A stretch of DNA of 64,000 nucleotides from Clostridium paridis (GCF_016765615.1 NZ_JAESWA010000022.1:521542-585541); one strand, 5' to 3'. Shown: positions 17,795 to 27,537, counted from the stretch's first letter. The notes: generated by a model not told the origin, from the sequence alone. Made by a program: numbers and translations.

Positions 17795-18193
17795 CTACTC
17801 CCATGAACTATAATTATTGATGTAAGTTAATGCTTCAAGTCCACACACAGGACATGCGATGTCCTTTATCTCATTGTAATCAATTACTTTTTTAAGCTTG
17901 CTTCCACAATTACTGCAAAACATCTCCTCTTCATAGGAAATTCCTTCAGAAAATTCTACTTTAAGTATACTTTTATCAATTATATTTTTACAATCACTAC
18001 AATAAAATAATTGTCTTACAACAGTATATCTCTCTATTGGGTACTCTTCATTTATCTGTTTTACTATTCTTATGCATTTTTTATCAGAAGTTTTTAAAAT
18101 TTCTTCTAATTGAGGCAAATATGCCCCTTTACCCAATAGAAATTCTTGAGAAAAGTGGCAGTTATTACACCTAATGATAACCCCATTACCCAT
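17795..18193 (-). CDS. Zinc-ribbon protein of unknown function
   Basis: A 132-residue protein with four CxxC knuckles: CNNC near the N-terminus, CSDC, CSNC and CPVC. These would form two zinc ribbons, with a middle segment of charged residues (YPIERYTVVRQLFYC). There is no signal peptide. The start ATG has only a weak ribosome site (AAGGT). No catalytic residues or known family could be assigned, and a nucleic-acid or protein-binding role is only inferred from the zinc ribbons. It appears to be monocistronic. Confidence 0.75.
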   Translation of the reverse strand: MGNGVIIRCNNCHFSQEFLLGKGAYLPQLEEILKTSDKKCIRIVKQINEEYPIERYTVVRQLFYCSDCKNIIDKSILKVEFSEGISYEEEMFCSNCGSKLKKVIDYNEIKDIACPVCGLEALTYINNYSSWE

Positions 18194-18270
18194 TGCTCAA
18201 CACGACCTTATTTAATACTATAGTATATCTATATTACATAAGTAACACTTTATTCATATATAATTAAAAT

Positions 18271-18816
18271 TTATCCTATAATAAATAGTTTTTTCTCAAA
18301 TTTTTTAAAGATGTATTTTATTAGTATAGCCATACCTATACCAAGCACAGCTCCTCCTAAAACATCACTCAAATAATGAACCATTAGATAAACCCTAGAA
18401 AATCCTATTATTATAGCTAAGGAAAATATTATTACTCTATATTTTTTAAAATATGAACTTAAAATTGTTGCAGCTGTAAAAGAGCTGGCAGTATGTCCTG
18501 AAGGAAAGGAAAACCCACTTGGAGCCTTAATTAAAAGCTTTATTTCGTGTATGCTTATAAATGGCCTTTCTCTTCTAACTAAATTTTTTATTCCTATTTC
18601 TCCAACCAAGTAAGTTACTAGTAACGCAACTAAAGTAATAACTCCTATTTTTCTATATTTTTTTTGTGTAAGCAAGATAATAGATACTATAATCCATACT
18701 AGTCCTCCATTGCCTAAGTATGTGAAAACTGGCATAATCGTGTTAAATAACTTATTATCTAAATTATTTTTAATAAAATCTATAGTTCCTAAATCTATAT
18801 AATTAATAAACCCCAT
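18271..18816 (-). CDS. PAP2-family membrane phosphatase
   Basis: Integral membrane lipid phosphatase (181 residues) with the three family motifs in order: KNLVRRERPF, FSFPSGHTAS and SRVYLMVHYLSDVLGG. They hold the catalytic His pair and the phosphate-binding Arg residues. Five to six hydrophobic segments surround them. Likely substrates are undecaprenyl pyrophosphate or phosphatidic/phosphatidylglycerol phosphates. The motifs do not distinguish these. The GGAGG site fixes the start. Confidence 0.9.
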   Translation of the reverse strand: MGFINYIDLGTIDFIKNNLDNKLFNTIMPVFTYLGNGGLVWIIVSIILLTQKKYRKIGVITLVALLVTYLVGEIGIKNLVRRERPFISIHEIKLLIKAPSGFSFPSGHTASSFTAATILSSYFKKYRVIIFSLAIIIGFSRVYLMVHYLSDVLGGAVLGIGMAILIKYIFKKFEKKLFIIG

Positions 18817-18875
18817 AAAAAATCCTCCATAAATAATAAATCAATTCTAGAATATAAGAACTTTTATGTCAAATT

Positions 18876-18900
18876 AAAAAAGGCTTAAATTAGCCTTTTA
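18876..18900 (-). terminator. Terminator of the carbonic anhydrase-DUF1232 pair
   Basis: AAAAAGGCT and AGCCTTTT form a short stem just past the DUF1232 stop, with a T-run on the minus strand. Confidence 0.65.
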
Positions 18901-18918
18901 AATTTTCTTATGTTCTTA

Positions 18919-19299
18919 TTAAAATATTTTATCTTCTACAATTATTAATGATTTAGGATCAACCTTATTAAACCATGTATTTAATTTTCTTTTTGCCTTA
19001 TCTTTAACTTCCTGATCAATATGTCTTGATATTTTCATTATTGCAAATGCTAATGCTGCAAAATCGTCACTATAGCCTGCAAAAGGTATGAAATCAGGGA
19101 TTGCATCAAAAGGAAGTATAAAATAACCTAAAGCACTAACTACAATAGCTCTATCTTTCATTGAGATTTCTGGTTTTTGTAAGGTATAAAAAAGTACTAA
19201 TACCGAATAAATTACTTTAATTCCTGCACTTTTTGAATAATGTTTAGCTTTTTCTAATAACTTACTTTCAGAAAAATATTTACTATAATCCTTTTTCAT
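18919..19299 (-). CDS. DUF1232 (YkvA-like) small membrane-associated protein
   Basis: The central signature of the DUF1232 family is clear: ALGYFILPFDAIPDFIPFAG followed by YSDDFAALAFA. It forms a short hydrophobic hairpin in a 126-residue protein. The start is placed at the ATG giving MKKDYSKYF because the upstream ATG lies in the GGAGGT site. The function of the family is not established. It follows the carbonic anhydrase gene by about 29 bases in the same direction. Confidence 0.85.
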   Translation of the reverse strand: MKKDYSKYFSESKLLEKAKHYSKSAGIKVIYSVLVLFYTLQKPEISMKDRAIVVSALGYFILPFDAIPDFIPFAGYSDDFAALAFAIMKISRHIDQEVKDKAKRKLNTWFNKVDPKSLIIVEDKIF

Positions 19300-19328
19300 A
19301 ATTCTTACCTCCATAAATTTAATAACAC

Positions 19329-19946
19329 TTATGAAATCACGTCTAATATTTCTACCTTTCCGTCAAAGTTATATATAGCAGAAGCAACAATTAATCTTCC
19401 ATCTTTTATTGCGTCAGTAACTATACTACTTTTAAGTATTTCCTTCAGGGTATTACCAATATTCTCAATTATACTTTCTTGATATAAGTCCTTATAAACT
19501 CTTGTTTTTACTCTTTTAATTGATGGAGAAATTCTTTCAAGTATAGATTTTATTTCTCCTTGATATTTTCCTTCTCCTTTTTCATACTCTATGGCAACAT
19601 TAACAGCTGCACATCCCTGGTGGCCTAATACCATAAGTACAGGTATATTGACTGCCGTTATCCCATACTCAATTGATCCCAAAGCTTCACTGCTAATTAT
19701 ATTTCCAGCTAATCTTATTTCAAATATATCTCCAAGTCCTTGATTAAAAATTATTGTTGGAGTAATTCTTGAATCCGAACAAGATAATATTGTTGCAAAT
19801 GGATTTTGCCCCTCTTCTAAGCTTTTTATCATTGCTTCTGATATATCAACTTCCGCATAATTTTTCTTATGATAAAATCTCTCATTTCCCTCTATAAGCT
19901 TATCTAAATAATACCTTGCCGTTCGAACATTATTCATATCTTTCAT
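19329..19946 (-). CDS. Beta-class carbonic anhydrase
   Basis: Interconverts CO2 and bicarbonate with a zinc ion. The ligand and dyad motif CSDSRITP and the second zinc segment LGHQGCAAV are both present, giving the Cys-His-Cys ligand set and the Asp/Arg dyad. The 205-residue length is typical. The start codon follows an AAAGGGGC site. It is the first gene of a two-gene unit with DUF1232. In anaerobic clostridia such enzymes can supply bicarbonate for carboxylations. Confidence 0.92.
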   Translation of the reverse strand: MKDMNNVRTARYYLDKLIEGNERFYHKKNYAEVDISEAMIKSLEEGQNPFATILSCSDSRITPTIIFNQGLGDIFEIRLAGNIISSEALGSIEYGITAVNIPVLMVLGHQGCAAVNVAIEYEKGEGKYQGEIKSILERISPSIKRVKTRVYKDLYQESIIENIGNTLKEILKSSIVTDAIKDGRLIVASAIYNFDGKVEILDVIS

Positions 19947-19990
19947 TTGTTTTAGCCCCTTTATTTTAAATTTATTGATATTATATCATA

Positions 19991-20034
19991 AAAATAAGGC
20001 TTGTAAATATGATTATACAAGCCTCTCTTATTTT
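19991..20034 (-). terminator. Terminator of korAB
   Basis: AGGCTTGTA and TACAAGCCT form the core stem, flanked by AAAATAAG and CTTATTTT, which extend it and give a T-tract on the minus strand. Confidence 0.8.
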
Positions 20035-20039
20035 ATAGA

Positions 20040-20900
20040 TTACTTAAACTCATTTAAAAATTTTTCTACATCCTTAACTTGCCACTTTCTATCAATTATA
20101 GGTGGCTTATTTTTAATTACAGGATGTAAGTCTTCAAAAGTTGCCTTTCCTTCTTCCTTGTATAAAATACCTGTAGGTATCTTATCTCCAAATTCTAGTG
20201 CTTTTTCCATTGCCTTAACTCTATCTGTTGCATCATAATCCTTAGGCAATCTATATACCCTATCTTTATACCACTTAAAAGTATTTACTTTATTAAAGCT
20301 AACACAGGGTTCTAATACATCTACTAATGCATAGCCCTTATGGTTTATAGCCTCTTTTAAAACCCTTACAAGGGTTTCCTTATCTCCTGAAAATGCCCTT
20401 CCTATAAATGTAGCCCCTGCTGCCAATGCCACTGCAAGTGGATTTATAGGATTTTGAATTACTCCTTCAAATTGCATAGAAGTTATCTGCCCTAGAAATG
20501 TAGTTGGAGATCCTTGACCTTTTGTTAATCCATATATCTGATTATCTCCAACAATTTGAGTAATATTTAAATTTCTTCTTATTGCATGCAAGAAATGATT
20601 TCCGCCTTCACCATAGGCATCTCCATCTCCTCCTACAACAATAACTTTCAAATCCTTATTTACAAGCTTTATTCCTTGAGCTGGTGGAAGTGCTCTTCCA
20701 TGTAGTCCATTAAATCCATTTACTTTTAGATAATGTGGCATCTTTGCAGCTTGACCAATCCCCGAAACTACAACTGCCTCATGTGGCTCTATTTCAAGTT
20801 CCGCTAAGGTTTCTTTTATCCCTTCTAAAAGCCCAAAATTTCCACAACCTGGACACCAAGCATTTTCATCTTTTGATTCAAATATTTTTATATCAAGCAT
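20040..20900 (-). CDS. korB: 2-oxoacid:ferredoxin oxidoreductase, beta subunit
   Basis: The thiamine-diphosphate subunit (286 residues) of an enzyme that oxidatively decarboxylates a 2-oxoacid and reduces ferredoxin. WCPGCGNFG provides cysteines for an iron-sulfur cluster. GGDGDAYGEGGNHFLHAIRRN with the following DNQIYGLTKGQGSPT is the thiamine-binding region. The ribosome site GAGGTGA overlaps the end of the alpha subunit gene, which stops one base before. The two-subunit form without separate gamma and delta genes suggests 2-oxoglutarate or broad substrates, but the substrate is not proven. Confidence 0.9.
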   Translation of the reverse strand: MLDIKIFESKDENAWCPGCGNFGLLEGIKETLAELEIEPHEAVVVSGIGQAAKMPHYLKVNGFNGLHGRALPPAQGIKLVNKDLKVIVVGGDGDAYGEGGNHFLHAIRRNLNITQIVGDNQIYGLTKGQGSPTTFLGQITSMQFEGVIQNPINPLAVALAAGATFIGRAFSGDKETLVRVLKEAINHKGYALVDVLEPCVSFNKVNTFKWYKDRVYRLPKDYDATDRVKAMEKALEFGDKIPTGILYKEEGKATFEDLHPVIKNKPPIIDRKWQVKDVEKFLNEFK

Positions 20901-20901
20901 A

Positions 20902-22578
20902 TTATTTCACCTCACTTTTTATCCTTTCAACTAATTCGTACCCATTTATCTGTCTACCATCGTATTTTAGGATACTTGAATCCATTAGAATACCTGTTTC
21001 TTGGGTTATTAACTTTCCTAATTGACCTGTAAAGTTTTGTTCTACATTTATAAACTTAACCTTACCTTTAAATTTTTCTAATGTTCTTTTAGGCAAAGGA
21101 TAAATATCTCCGAAGCTTAAAGCACCAAATCTATCTTCCTCTTTATTTAGTAGTTCAACTGCTTCTTTTAAGGCTCCATAAGTTGAGCCCCATCCTATTA
21201 ATATCAATTCAGGCTTTTCACTTCCCATATATATAGGTTCCTCAATATCACTTTCAATCAACTTTTGCTTTTTCATTCTCTTTTTCATCTGTTCAATTCT
21301 TACTTTTTCCGATTCTGTTATATGAGAGTCTTCATTATGCTCATCTGAATCTACCAAAACTGTCTGCCCTTTTATTTTTCCTGGAACAATTCTTGGAGAT
21401 ATTCCATCATCTGTTAGCAAATACCTCTTATATTCTTCTCCCGCTTGGAAGTCATCCTCTCGCCATTTACCTCTATCTATAGTGAGCTTATCTAAATTGA
21501 AATATGGAACTGTAACCTTTGCATCTGCTAAATATTGATCAGTTAATAAAACAACAAGAGTTTGATATTTCTCTGCTATATTTAAGGCTTTAAAAGTCTG
21601 ATAAAATGCATCTTCAGCGTTTCTTACCGACAATACTGCTCTGGGGAATTCTCCTTGAGATGCGGTTAATAAAAAACTTAAATCACTTTGTTCAGTTCTT
21701 GTTGGAAGACCAGTAGCTGGCCCAGGTCTTTGAGAGTCTAGTACTACTATTGGTGTTTCAGTAATACCTGCAAGTCCAAAAGCTTCAACCATCAATGTTA
21801 CTCCTCCACCAGATGAACCTGTCATTGCTCTCGCACCAGCATAAGATGCACCTATTGCCATATTTAATGCCGCTATCTCATCCTCCACCTGTTCAACTAC
21901 AATTCCTGCTTGAAGTTGTTTCTTTGATAAATATGTCATTACTGAAGTTGCTGGTGTCATAGGATAACCACAATAAAAATTTAGTCCTCCTGCTAATGCT
22001 CCTAATGCTATTGAAGTATTACCATCTAAAAGCAAGTTTTTTTGATCCCCTAAGGGTTTAAGTTCGTATTTTTTATTTACCAATTCATACCCCTTGGTTA
22101 AAGCTTTTAGATTGATATCTCTTATTTCAGCAGCAAACTTTTTAGGAAAAACATCTTCTATTTTATCCAGAGATATTCCAAAAAACTTAAGAATAGCTCC
22201 TAGTCCTACCATTCCTAAAGCTTTTGATAACTTAAGTTCTAAAGAAATTTTCTTAAGTGGTAGTGTTTTAACCCTGTCATCTTCAGAATTTATTCCCTCA
22301 TCTATGATTGCTATTCCGCCAGGAGATAATCTTTCAAGATGTATATCTAATGTATTTTTGTCTAACGCAAAAATAAAATCTAGCTTTGGAGAATGACTGT
22401 ATATAGGCTCATCTCCAAACCTTACTTGAATAAAATTGTGTCCTCCTCTTACTCTAGACATATAATCTTTATTTGAAAAAACATTATATCCTTTTAACTT
22501 TAGTATTTTTTCTAAAAAATCACTTATGGTGTCCATCCCTTGTCCTGCGGCTCCACCAATTAATATATTATACTTCAC
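20902..22578 (-). CDS. korA: 2-oxoacid:ferredoxin oxidoreductase, fused gamma-alpha subunit
   Basis: The N-terminal part (about 1-180) is the gamma domain, beginning NILIGGAAGQGMDTISDFL. The rest (about 185-558) is the alpha domain with GGLNFYCGYPMTPATSVM, VVEQVEDEIAALNMAIGAS and RPGPATGLPTRTEQSDL. Together with KorB it forms a complete two-subunit enzyme. The start is a GTG eight bases after AAGGAGG. A TTGATT-N16-TATAAT promoter precedes it by about 60 bases. No ferredoxin gene is linked. Confidence 0.92.
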   Translation of the reverse strand: MKYNILIGGAAGQGMDTISDFLEKILKLKGYNVFSNKDYMSRVRGGHNFIQVRFGDEPIYSHSPKLDFIFALDKNTLDIHLERLSPGGIAIIDEGINSEDDRVKTLPLKKISLELKLSKALGMVGLGAILKFFGISLDKIEDVFPKKFAAEIRDINLKALTKGYELVNKKYELKPLGDQKNLLLDGNTSIALGALAGGLNFYCGYPMTPATSVMTYLSKKQLQAGIVVEQVEDEIAALNMAIGASYAGARAMTGSSGGGVTLMVEAFGLAGITETPIVVLDSQRPGPATGLPTRTEQSDLSFLLTASQGEFPRAVLSVRNAEDAFYQTFKALNIAEKYQTLVVLLTDQYLADAKVTVPYFNLDKLTIDRGKWREDDFQAGEEYKRYLLTDDGISPRIVPGKIKGQTVLVDSDEHNEDSHITESEKVRIEQMKKRMKKQKLIESDIEEPIYMGSEKPELILIGWGSTYGALKEAVELLNKEEDRFGALSFGDIYPLPKRTLEKFKGKVKFINVEQNFTGQLGKLITQETGILMDSSILKYDGRQINGYELVERIKSEVK

Positions 22579-22638
22579 GTTTCATGCCTCCTTGTATTTT
22601 TGTATATATTAAAAATCATTAATTTCTTTTATACCTTC

Positions 22639-22666
22639 ATTATAATTGATATTTGTTATTAATCAA
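22639..22666 (-). promoter_or_regulatory. Promoter of korAB
   Basis: On the minus strand TTGATT and TATAAT are separated by 16 bases. Upstream (22699-22713) is a GC-rich imperfect palindrome, TGCCCCTGGAGGGTA, that stands out in this AT-rich gap. Confidence 0.6.
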
Positions 22667-22806
22667 TAATTATTATCGCTCATTTCCAATGATTAGCATG
22701 CCCCTGGAGGGTATATTGCAATTTATCTTTAATTGGCATTTGTTTTCATTTATATGCTTTATTTATTAAAATGTGTAAAATATTATTAATTCTTTAAATG
22801 TAAAAT

Positions 22807-22867
22807 AAAAATGACCTAATGAATATCATTCCTCTAAGAATGGTATTTTTCATTAGGTCATTTTTTT
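22807..22867 (-). terminator. Terminator of the sensor kinase gene
   Basis: AAAATGACCTAATGAA and TTCATTAGGTCATTTTTT form a 15-bp stem whose end overlaps the stop codon. The loop holds a smaller hairpin (ATCATTC/GAATGGTAT). Confidence 0.8.
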
Positions 22868-25800
22868 AATTTTCCACTTCTATATTTGTAGGTAATGTTA
22901 TTATAAATTCACTACCCTTTCCTACCTCACTGCTAACTCTAATGTCTCCTCCATGTAAAGTGACTAAATGTTTTACTAGTGTCAATCCTAAGCCGCTTCC
23001 TCCATGTTCTTCAGTAATCGTGTTATAGGCCTGTGCAAATCTATTAAATATTATATCTATATATTCTTTCTTTATTCCAACGCCTGTATCCTTAACTGAA
23101 ATTTCAATCTTATCATGTAAGTCTAATATTCTAATATAAATAGACCCATTTTCCGGAGTAAATTTTACTGCATTTCCTATTAAATTTATTATACATTTTT
23201 CAATTTCATTTGCATCACATAGGATTTGTTTTTCTTCAACTTCCGGATCTATTATAAGTTCTAACCCATTACTTTCAATAAAGTCTTTCATGGAAAGTGC
23301 AACTTCTTCTACTAAATATACGATATCTACTTTCTCCAAGTTAAGCCTATAATTTCCCGATTCTATTCTAGATGTATCTATAATGTTATTTATATTTTTT
23401 AATAATCTATTAGAGTTCTTATCTAAAACCTCCACGTATTGCTCAATTTTATCCTTCTTTAACTTATTTTCTTGGTTTAATGTTCTTATAAGCTGAATAG
23501 AAGATAATATAACATTAAGAGGTGTCCTTAATTCATGGGATAAATTTATAAAATAGTTATTCTTATATCTTTCATTTTCTATAACTTTATTATATAGAAC
23601 TTTATTTTCTTGAAGTTCTTTATTTAATTGTACCGTCCTTTGATTTACCATGTTTTCAAGTATATAAACATAATTCCAAATTAGATAAATTACTAAAGCA
23701 AGTAACATAGCATATAAAAAATATGCTCCTGGTGTTTTCCAAGGCGGATTATTAACATTTATCTCTATTTCCGTTGGTGCACTCCATATCCCTGATGAAT
23801 TTCTTGCCTTAACTTTAAAAACATATTTTCCTGGATCTACATTTGTATACATTGCATAGTTTCTGTTATCGGATTCTACCCAATCTTTATCTACCCCTTC
23901 TAGCATATATTCATATTTTATTTTTTTAGTATTTCTATAATCAGGAAGAAAGTAGCTGATTGTAAAATAATTTTCGTTATACTTCAAATCTATGTTTTGT
24001 GTAAAATCAATGGCTTTATCATAAATTTTAAAGGAACTAACTCTAACATTCGTTAAATAATAGTTTTTAACTACATTTTCTGGATAAAAATTATTAAATC
24101 CATTAATTCCTCCGAAAAACATTTCACCAGACTTGCTTTTATAAAATGAGTATGCATTAAATTCAGTACTTTGAAGGCCATCTGAAACATCATAGTTTAT
24201 TACTCTATTGCTACTCATATCAATTTTTGATATTCCGCCATTTGTACTTACCCATGGATTATTCTCTTTATCAATTAATACCCCATAGCAATAATCATTA
24301 GCCAAACCTTGGTCTTCAGTATATCTAGTAAATTCCTCCTTGCTTACATTAAATGAATTCAAGCCATGATTTGTGGCAATCCAAATGGTTCCCTTACTGT
24401 CCCCATTTATTGATTTTATACTATTTATACTTAACGACTTAGGATTATTTATTTCGTTTTTATATATCCTAAGCTTGTCCGTCCTTCTATTATATTTAAT
24501 TAATCCTCCATCAAGTCCGCATCCAAACCACATATTGCCGTTTATATCTTCATAAATGGAAGTAATCAATTTATCAGTAATATTGCTAACAGATAATAAA
24601 TCTGTATATGTAAAGACTTCTGTTTTAGGATTAAACGCCGCTAACCCATTTCTAGTACCAATCCATAATAATCCTTCGCTATCTATGTATAAAAATCTGC
24701 TCTCACTGCTTACTAAGCCATTTGTTAATTCACTCAAATCATATCTTTTAAATTTTCCTGTCTCTTTATCAAATCTATTAAGTCCATTTGAAGTTGCTAT
24801 ATATACATATTTATCTCCGTATCCTGTTATTCCCCAAACGCTATCACTGCTTATGCTATTCTCATCAGTTGGAGAAAACATGTAATGACTTACTTTTCCA
24901 GTCTTTCTATCCATTGAGTTTAGTCCACCTTCACTGGTACCAACCCATAGAACCCCTTCATTATCTTCATAAAAACCTTCAATTTCATTATCATTAAGAC
25001 TATTATCATCAATTGGATTCTTTTTGAAATGATTAAAGCTGTTTATGGGATTAAAATAACTTACCCCATTATATGTACCTATCCACATTATGCCGGATTC
25101 ATCTTGATATATTGAGAGAACAACATCATTTACCAAGCTTTGACTATCATAAAATTTGTTATTATATACTGCAAAATTATCAGTATCTTTTTTATATATT
25201 GCTAGTCCCTTGTCTGTACCCACCCAAATATTATTGTCCTTATCTTTATATAGACATTCAACCGAATCTGATGGCAAAGACATATTATCACTCTCATTAT
25301 TTACATATGTTTTAAATACATTATTACTAATGTCATACACACTTAACCCACCGCCGTTAGTTGCAATCCATATTTTATTGTCATAGTATAAAAGACGTTT
25401 AATATAATCATTTTTTAGTTGAGTATTTTCATTTTCATTAGTGAATCTCTTGAATTTTTTTGTTTTTACATCATAAAAATTAAGACCATCTTTGGTTCCA
25501 ATCCATGCATTTCCATTATCATCAAAGGTTAATGCTGTTACAAAATTATTACTTAATCCTATTTCTACATCTTTACTATAGAAGTACTTCTTAAATGTTT
25601 CATTTTTTTTATCAAATATATCTAATCCATTTTCAGTACCAATCCAGATATCTCCGTTTTTATCCTCTGTTACTGCCCATATATTATAGTGCGATAGTCC
25701 CTCGTTACTATTATTCATTCCGTACTTTTTAATTAGTTTTCCATCTTTGTTTAACTTATTTAGACCATTACTTGTTCCTACCCAAAAATTATCTTCCTCA

Positions 25801-26099
25801 TCCTCGATCATATCTGAGATATAACTAGAACTTATGCTATCATTTTGTTTATCACTATACTTTAATATTTTGAATTCTTGGCCGTCAGTCCTATTTAATC
25901 CATCTGACGTTCCAAACCACATGTATCCACTTTTATCTTGTAGTATTGTTTGAACAGAAGCTTGTGATAATCCATCATCTATTGTTATTCTACTAAAATT
26001 AATCTTTGGATTGTTATAAGCAAAGGTTACAACAGATAAATTTAAACCCAAGCTACAAACCATTAGAAATAATATACATCTTCTTGCTATATTTCTCAT
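22866..26099 (-). CDS. Large beta-propeller sensor histidine kinase
   Basis: Order in the 1077 residues: a signal-anchor (about 7-27); two seven-bladed-type propellers of about 14 repeats (about 30-680), each with a W(I/V/F)GT..GLN.-type signature such as GDIWIGTENGLDIFD; a Y_Y_Y domain (about 690-755) with KYEYMLEGVDKDW; a membrane helix (about 768-788); a coiled coil; a HisKA domain with phospho-acceptor His in NLSHELRTPLNVILS; and an ATPase domain with NLIGNAVKFTP, DTGVGIKK and GSGLGLTLVKHL. It is like the hybrid two-component systems of Bacteroidetes but has no receiver or AraC domain. No response regulator is adjacent. Its ligand is unknown; related sensors detect polysaccharides. Confidence 0.9.
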   Translation of the reverse strand: MRNIARRCILFLMVCSLGLNLSVVTFAYNNPKINFSRITIDDGLSQASVQTILQDKSGYMWFGTSDGLNRTDGQEFKILKYSDKQNDSISSSYISDMIEDEEDNFWVGTSNGLNKLNKDGKLIKKYGMNNSNEGLSHYNIWAVTEDKNGDIWIGTENGLDIFDKKNETFKKYFYSKDVEIGLSNNFVTALTFDDNGNAWIGTKDGLNFYDVKTKKFKRFTNENENTQLKNDYIKRLLYYDNKIWIATNGGGLSVYDISNNVFKTYVNNESDNMSLPSDSVECLYKDKDNNIWVGTDKGLAIYKKDTDNFAVYNNKFYDSQSLVNDVVLSIYQDESGIMWIGTYNGVSYFNPINSFNHFKKNPIDDNSLNDNEIEGFYEDNEGVLWVGTSEGGLNSMDRKTGKVSHYMFSPTDENSISSDSVWGITGYGDKYVYIATSNGLNRFDKETGKFKRYDLSELTNGLVSSESRFLYIDSEGLLWIGTRNGLAAFNPKTEVFTYTDLLSVSNITDKLITSIYEDINGNMWFGCGLDGGLIKYNRRTDKLRIYKNEINNPKSLSINSIKSINGDSKGTIWIATNHGLNSFNVSKEEFTRYTEDQGLANDYCYGVLIDKENNPWVSTNGGISKIDMSSNRVINYDVSDGLQSTEFNAYSFYKSKSGEMFFGGINGFNNFYPENVVKNYYLTNVRVSSFKIYDKAIDFTQNIDLKYNENYFTISYFLPDYRNTKKIKYEYMLEGVDKDWVESDNRNYAMYTNVDPGKYVFKVKARNSSGIWSAPTEIEINVNNPPWKTPGAYFLYAMLLALVIYLIWNYVYILENMVNQRTVQLNKELQENKVLYNKVIENERYKNNYFINLSHELRTPLNVILSSIQLIRTLNQENKLKKDKIEQYVEVLDKNSNRLLKNINNIIDTSRIESGNYRLNLEKVDIVYLVEEVALSMKDFIESNGLELIIDPEVEEKQILCDANEIEKCIINLIGNAVKFTPENGSIYIRILDLHDKIEISVKDTGVGIKKEYIDIIFNRFAQAYNTITEEHGGSGLGLTLVKHLVTLHGGDIRVSSEVGKGSEFIITLPTNIEVEN

Positions 26100-26273
26100 T
26101 TTTCCTCCGAATTTGTTTAATATATCTCATCTTTCGCTAAACTTTAAAATTTTACAAATATCTATCATTATACCAAAATTATTAATTAGTGTGTGAATAA
26201 TATATTTAAATTTACATTTTTGTATTAAATGCAATATACTAGTAATTTATACTAGTATTAATTTAAAGCAAAT

Positions 26274-26307
26274 AAAAATAAGCTTGTCTTAATGACAAGC
26301 TTATTTT
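26274..26307 (-). terminator. Terminator of the iron-sulfur protein gene
   Basis: AAAATAAGCTTGTC and GACAAGCTTATTTT form a 14-bp stem with a four-base loop. Confidence 0.85.
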
Positions 26308-26320
26308 CTCCTTAAAATAT

Positions 26321-27040
26321 TTATATAATTCTTCCATCTGTTCCGATAGTTATTGTCTCCCAAGGAACTACTTTCTCACTCTTTAGCATCGCCCTTTTAA
26401 CTGCTTCTACTAAACCTCCACAACAAGGAACTTCCATTCTAACAACCTTTATACTTTTAATTTTATTATTTTCTAAAATAGCTGAAAGTTTTTCTGAGTA
26501 GTCCACCGAATCTAGTTTAGGACATCCTATAAGTGTGATTTTACCTTCCATTATATTATGCATATCTCTATATGCAAAAGCAGTACAATCTGCTGCTATT
26601 AAAAGCTCTGCATCTCTAAAAAATGGTGCATTAGGTGGTACTAATTTTATTTGGCATGGCCACTGAGCTAGGGCTGTTTCTCTTTCTTCTTTATCTTGTA
26701 CTTCAACCTTTTTCGAATTATTCTTTTTATTCATCTCAACTTTTGTTGATGGACATCCAAAAGGAGTAAAGTCAAAGATATCCTTACTTTTAGTTAAATT
26801 TTTCTTTCTAATTCTTTCCTGTACTGCATCATCATCATATTCCTCAGCATCTCGTTCAATTATATTTATTGCATCCATTGGACATCCTGGAAGGCAATCT
26901 CCAAATCCATCACAATAGATATCACTTACCAAGGTTGCTTTTCCATCTATAAGTTCTAATGCTCCTTCATGACAAGCAGTAATACAAATTCCACATCCAT
27001 TACATTTTTCTTTATCTATACTAACAATTTTTCTTTTCAT
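26321..27040 (-). CDS. Iron-sulfur protein with ferredoxin-type N-terminus
   Basis: The first 65 residues hold one complete 4Fe-4S motif (CNGCGICITAC) and a second variant cluster site (CDGFGDCLPGCP). The rest (about 125-239) is a domain with conserved cysteines in ADCTAFAYRDM, IGCPKLD and EVPCCGGL. It is found in many strict anaerobes but has no clear function. The domain resembles a rubredoxin-free electron-transfer or sensor unit. The ribosome site is GGAGG. It stands alone between a kinase gene and a PadR module. An electron-transfer role is inferred only from the clusters. Confidence 0.82.
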   Translation of the reverse strand: MKRKIVSIDKEKCNGCGICITACHEGALELIDGKATLVSDIYCDGFGDCLPGCPMDAINIIERDAEEYDDDAVQERIRKKNLTKSKDIFDFTPFGCPSTKVEMNKKNNSKKVEVQDKEERETALAQWPCQIKLVPPNAPFFRDAELLIAADCTAFAYRDMHNIMEGKITLIGCPKLDSVDYSEKLSAILENNKIKSIKVVRMEVPCCGGLVEAVKRAMLKSEKVVPWETITIGTDGRII

Positions 27041-27204
27041 TTTGATTCCTCCACCTATAATTTATAACTAAATTATAGGTTATGAGATGAATCAATTCAG
27101 TAACTAATGTTACAATTATCACGGTTTTTTATTTTTATTAATGATATAATTAAGAATTTATATTCATAAAAATATCCATCGATCATGAAATATTTAATAA
27201 ATTT

Positions 27205-27537
27205 CTACTCTATATCTCCATTAATGATTGCATTAATATTTTGTGTTAAATAACCCCAGGCCTCTAAGAAATCATTCAATTCCTGAACACCCTTATCCGT
27301 AAGTTTGTAGTATTTTCTAGCTGGCCCAAAAGCTGAAGCTTTCATGGTACTAGTTATTAGTCCATTTTTCTGAAGTCTTGTATACAAAGGATATAAAGTT
27401 CCTTCTGAAATGTCTGAGAATCCATTTTCTTTAAGTAATCTAGCTATTTCATAACCATATATCTCTTCTTTTAGATCGATGATTTTTAAGACACAACCCT
27501 CTAAACTTCCTTTTAATAATTGTGATTTATTATTCAT
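27205..27537 (-). CDS. PadR-family transcriptional regulator
   Basis: A 110-residue winged-helix repressor. IYGYEIARLLKENG and EGTLYPLYTRLQKNGLI are the classic PadR segments, followed by ARKYYKLTDKG for the wing. It lies 11 bases after a gene encoding a DUF1048-like membrane protein, on the same transcript. Two palindromes at the operon promoter probably are its own operators. A homologous pair occurs near 47.5 kb in the reverse gene order. Confidence 0.93.
   Translation of the reverse strand: MNNKSQLLKGSLEGCVLKIIDLKEEIYGYEIARLLKENGFSDISEGTLYPLYTRLQKNGLITSTMKASAFGPARKYYKLTDKGVQELNDFLEAWGYLTQNINAIINGDIE

Noticed and set aside
24373-25386. Series of plus-strand reading frames inside the sensor kinase gene
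   Set aside because: They are antisense shadows of the propeller repeats, with no ribosome sites and no recognisable protein features.
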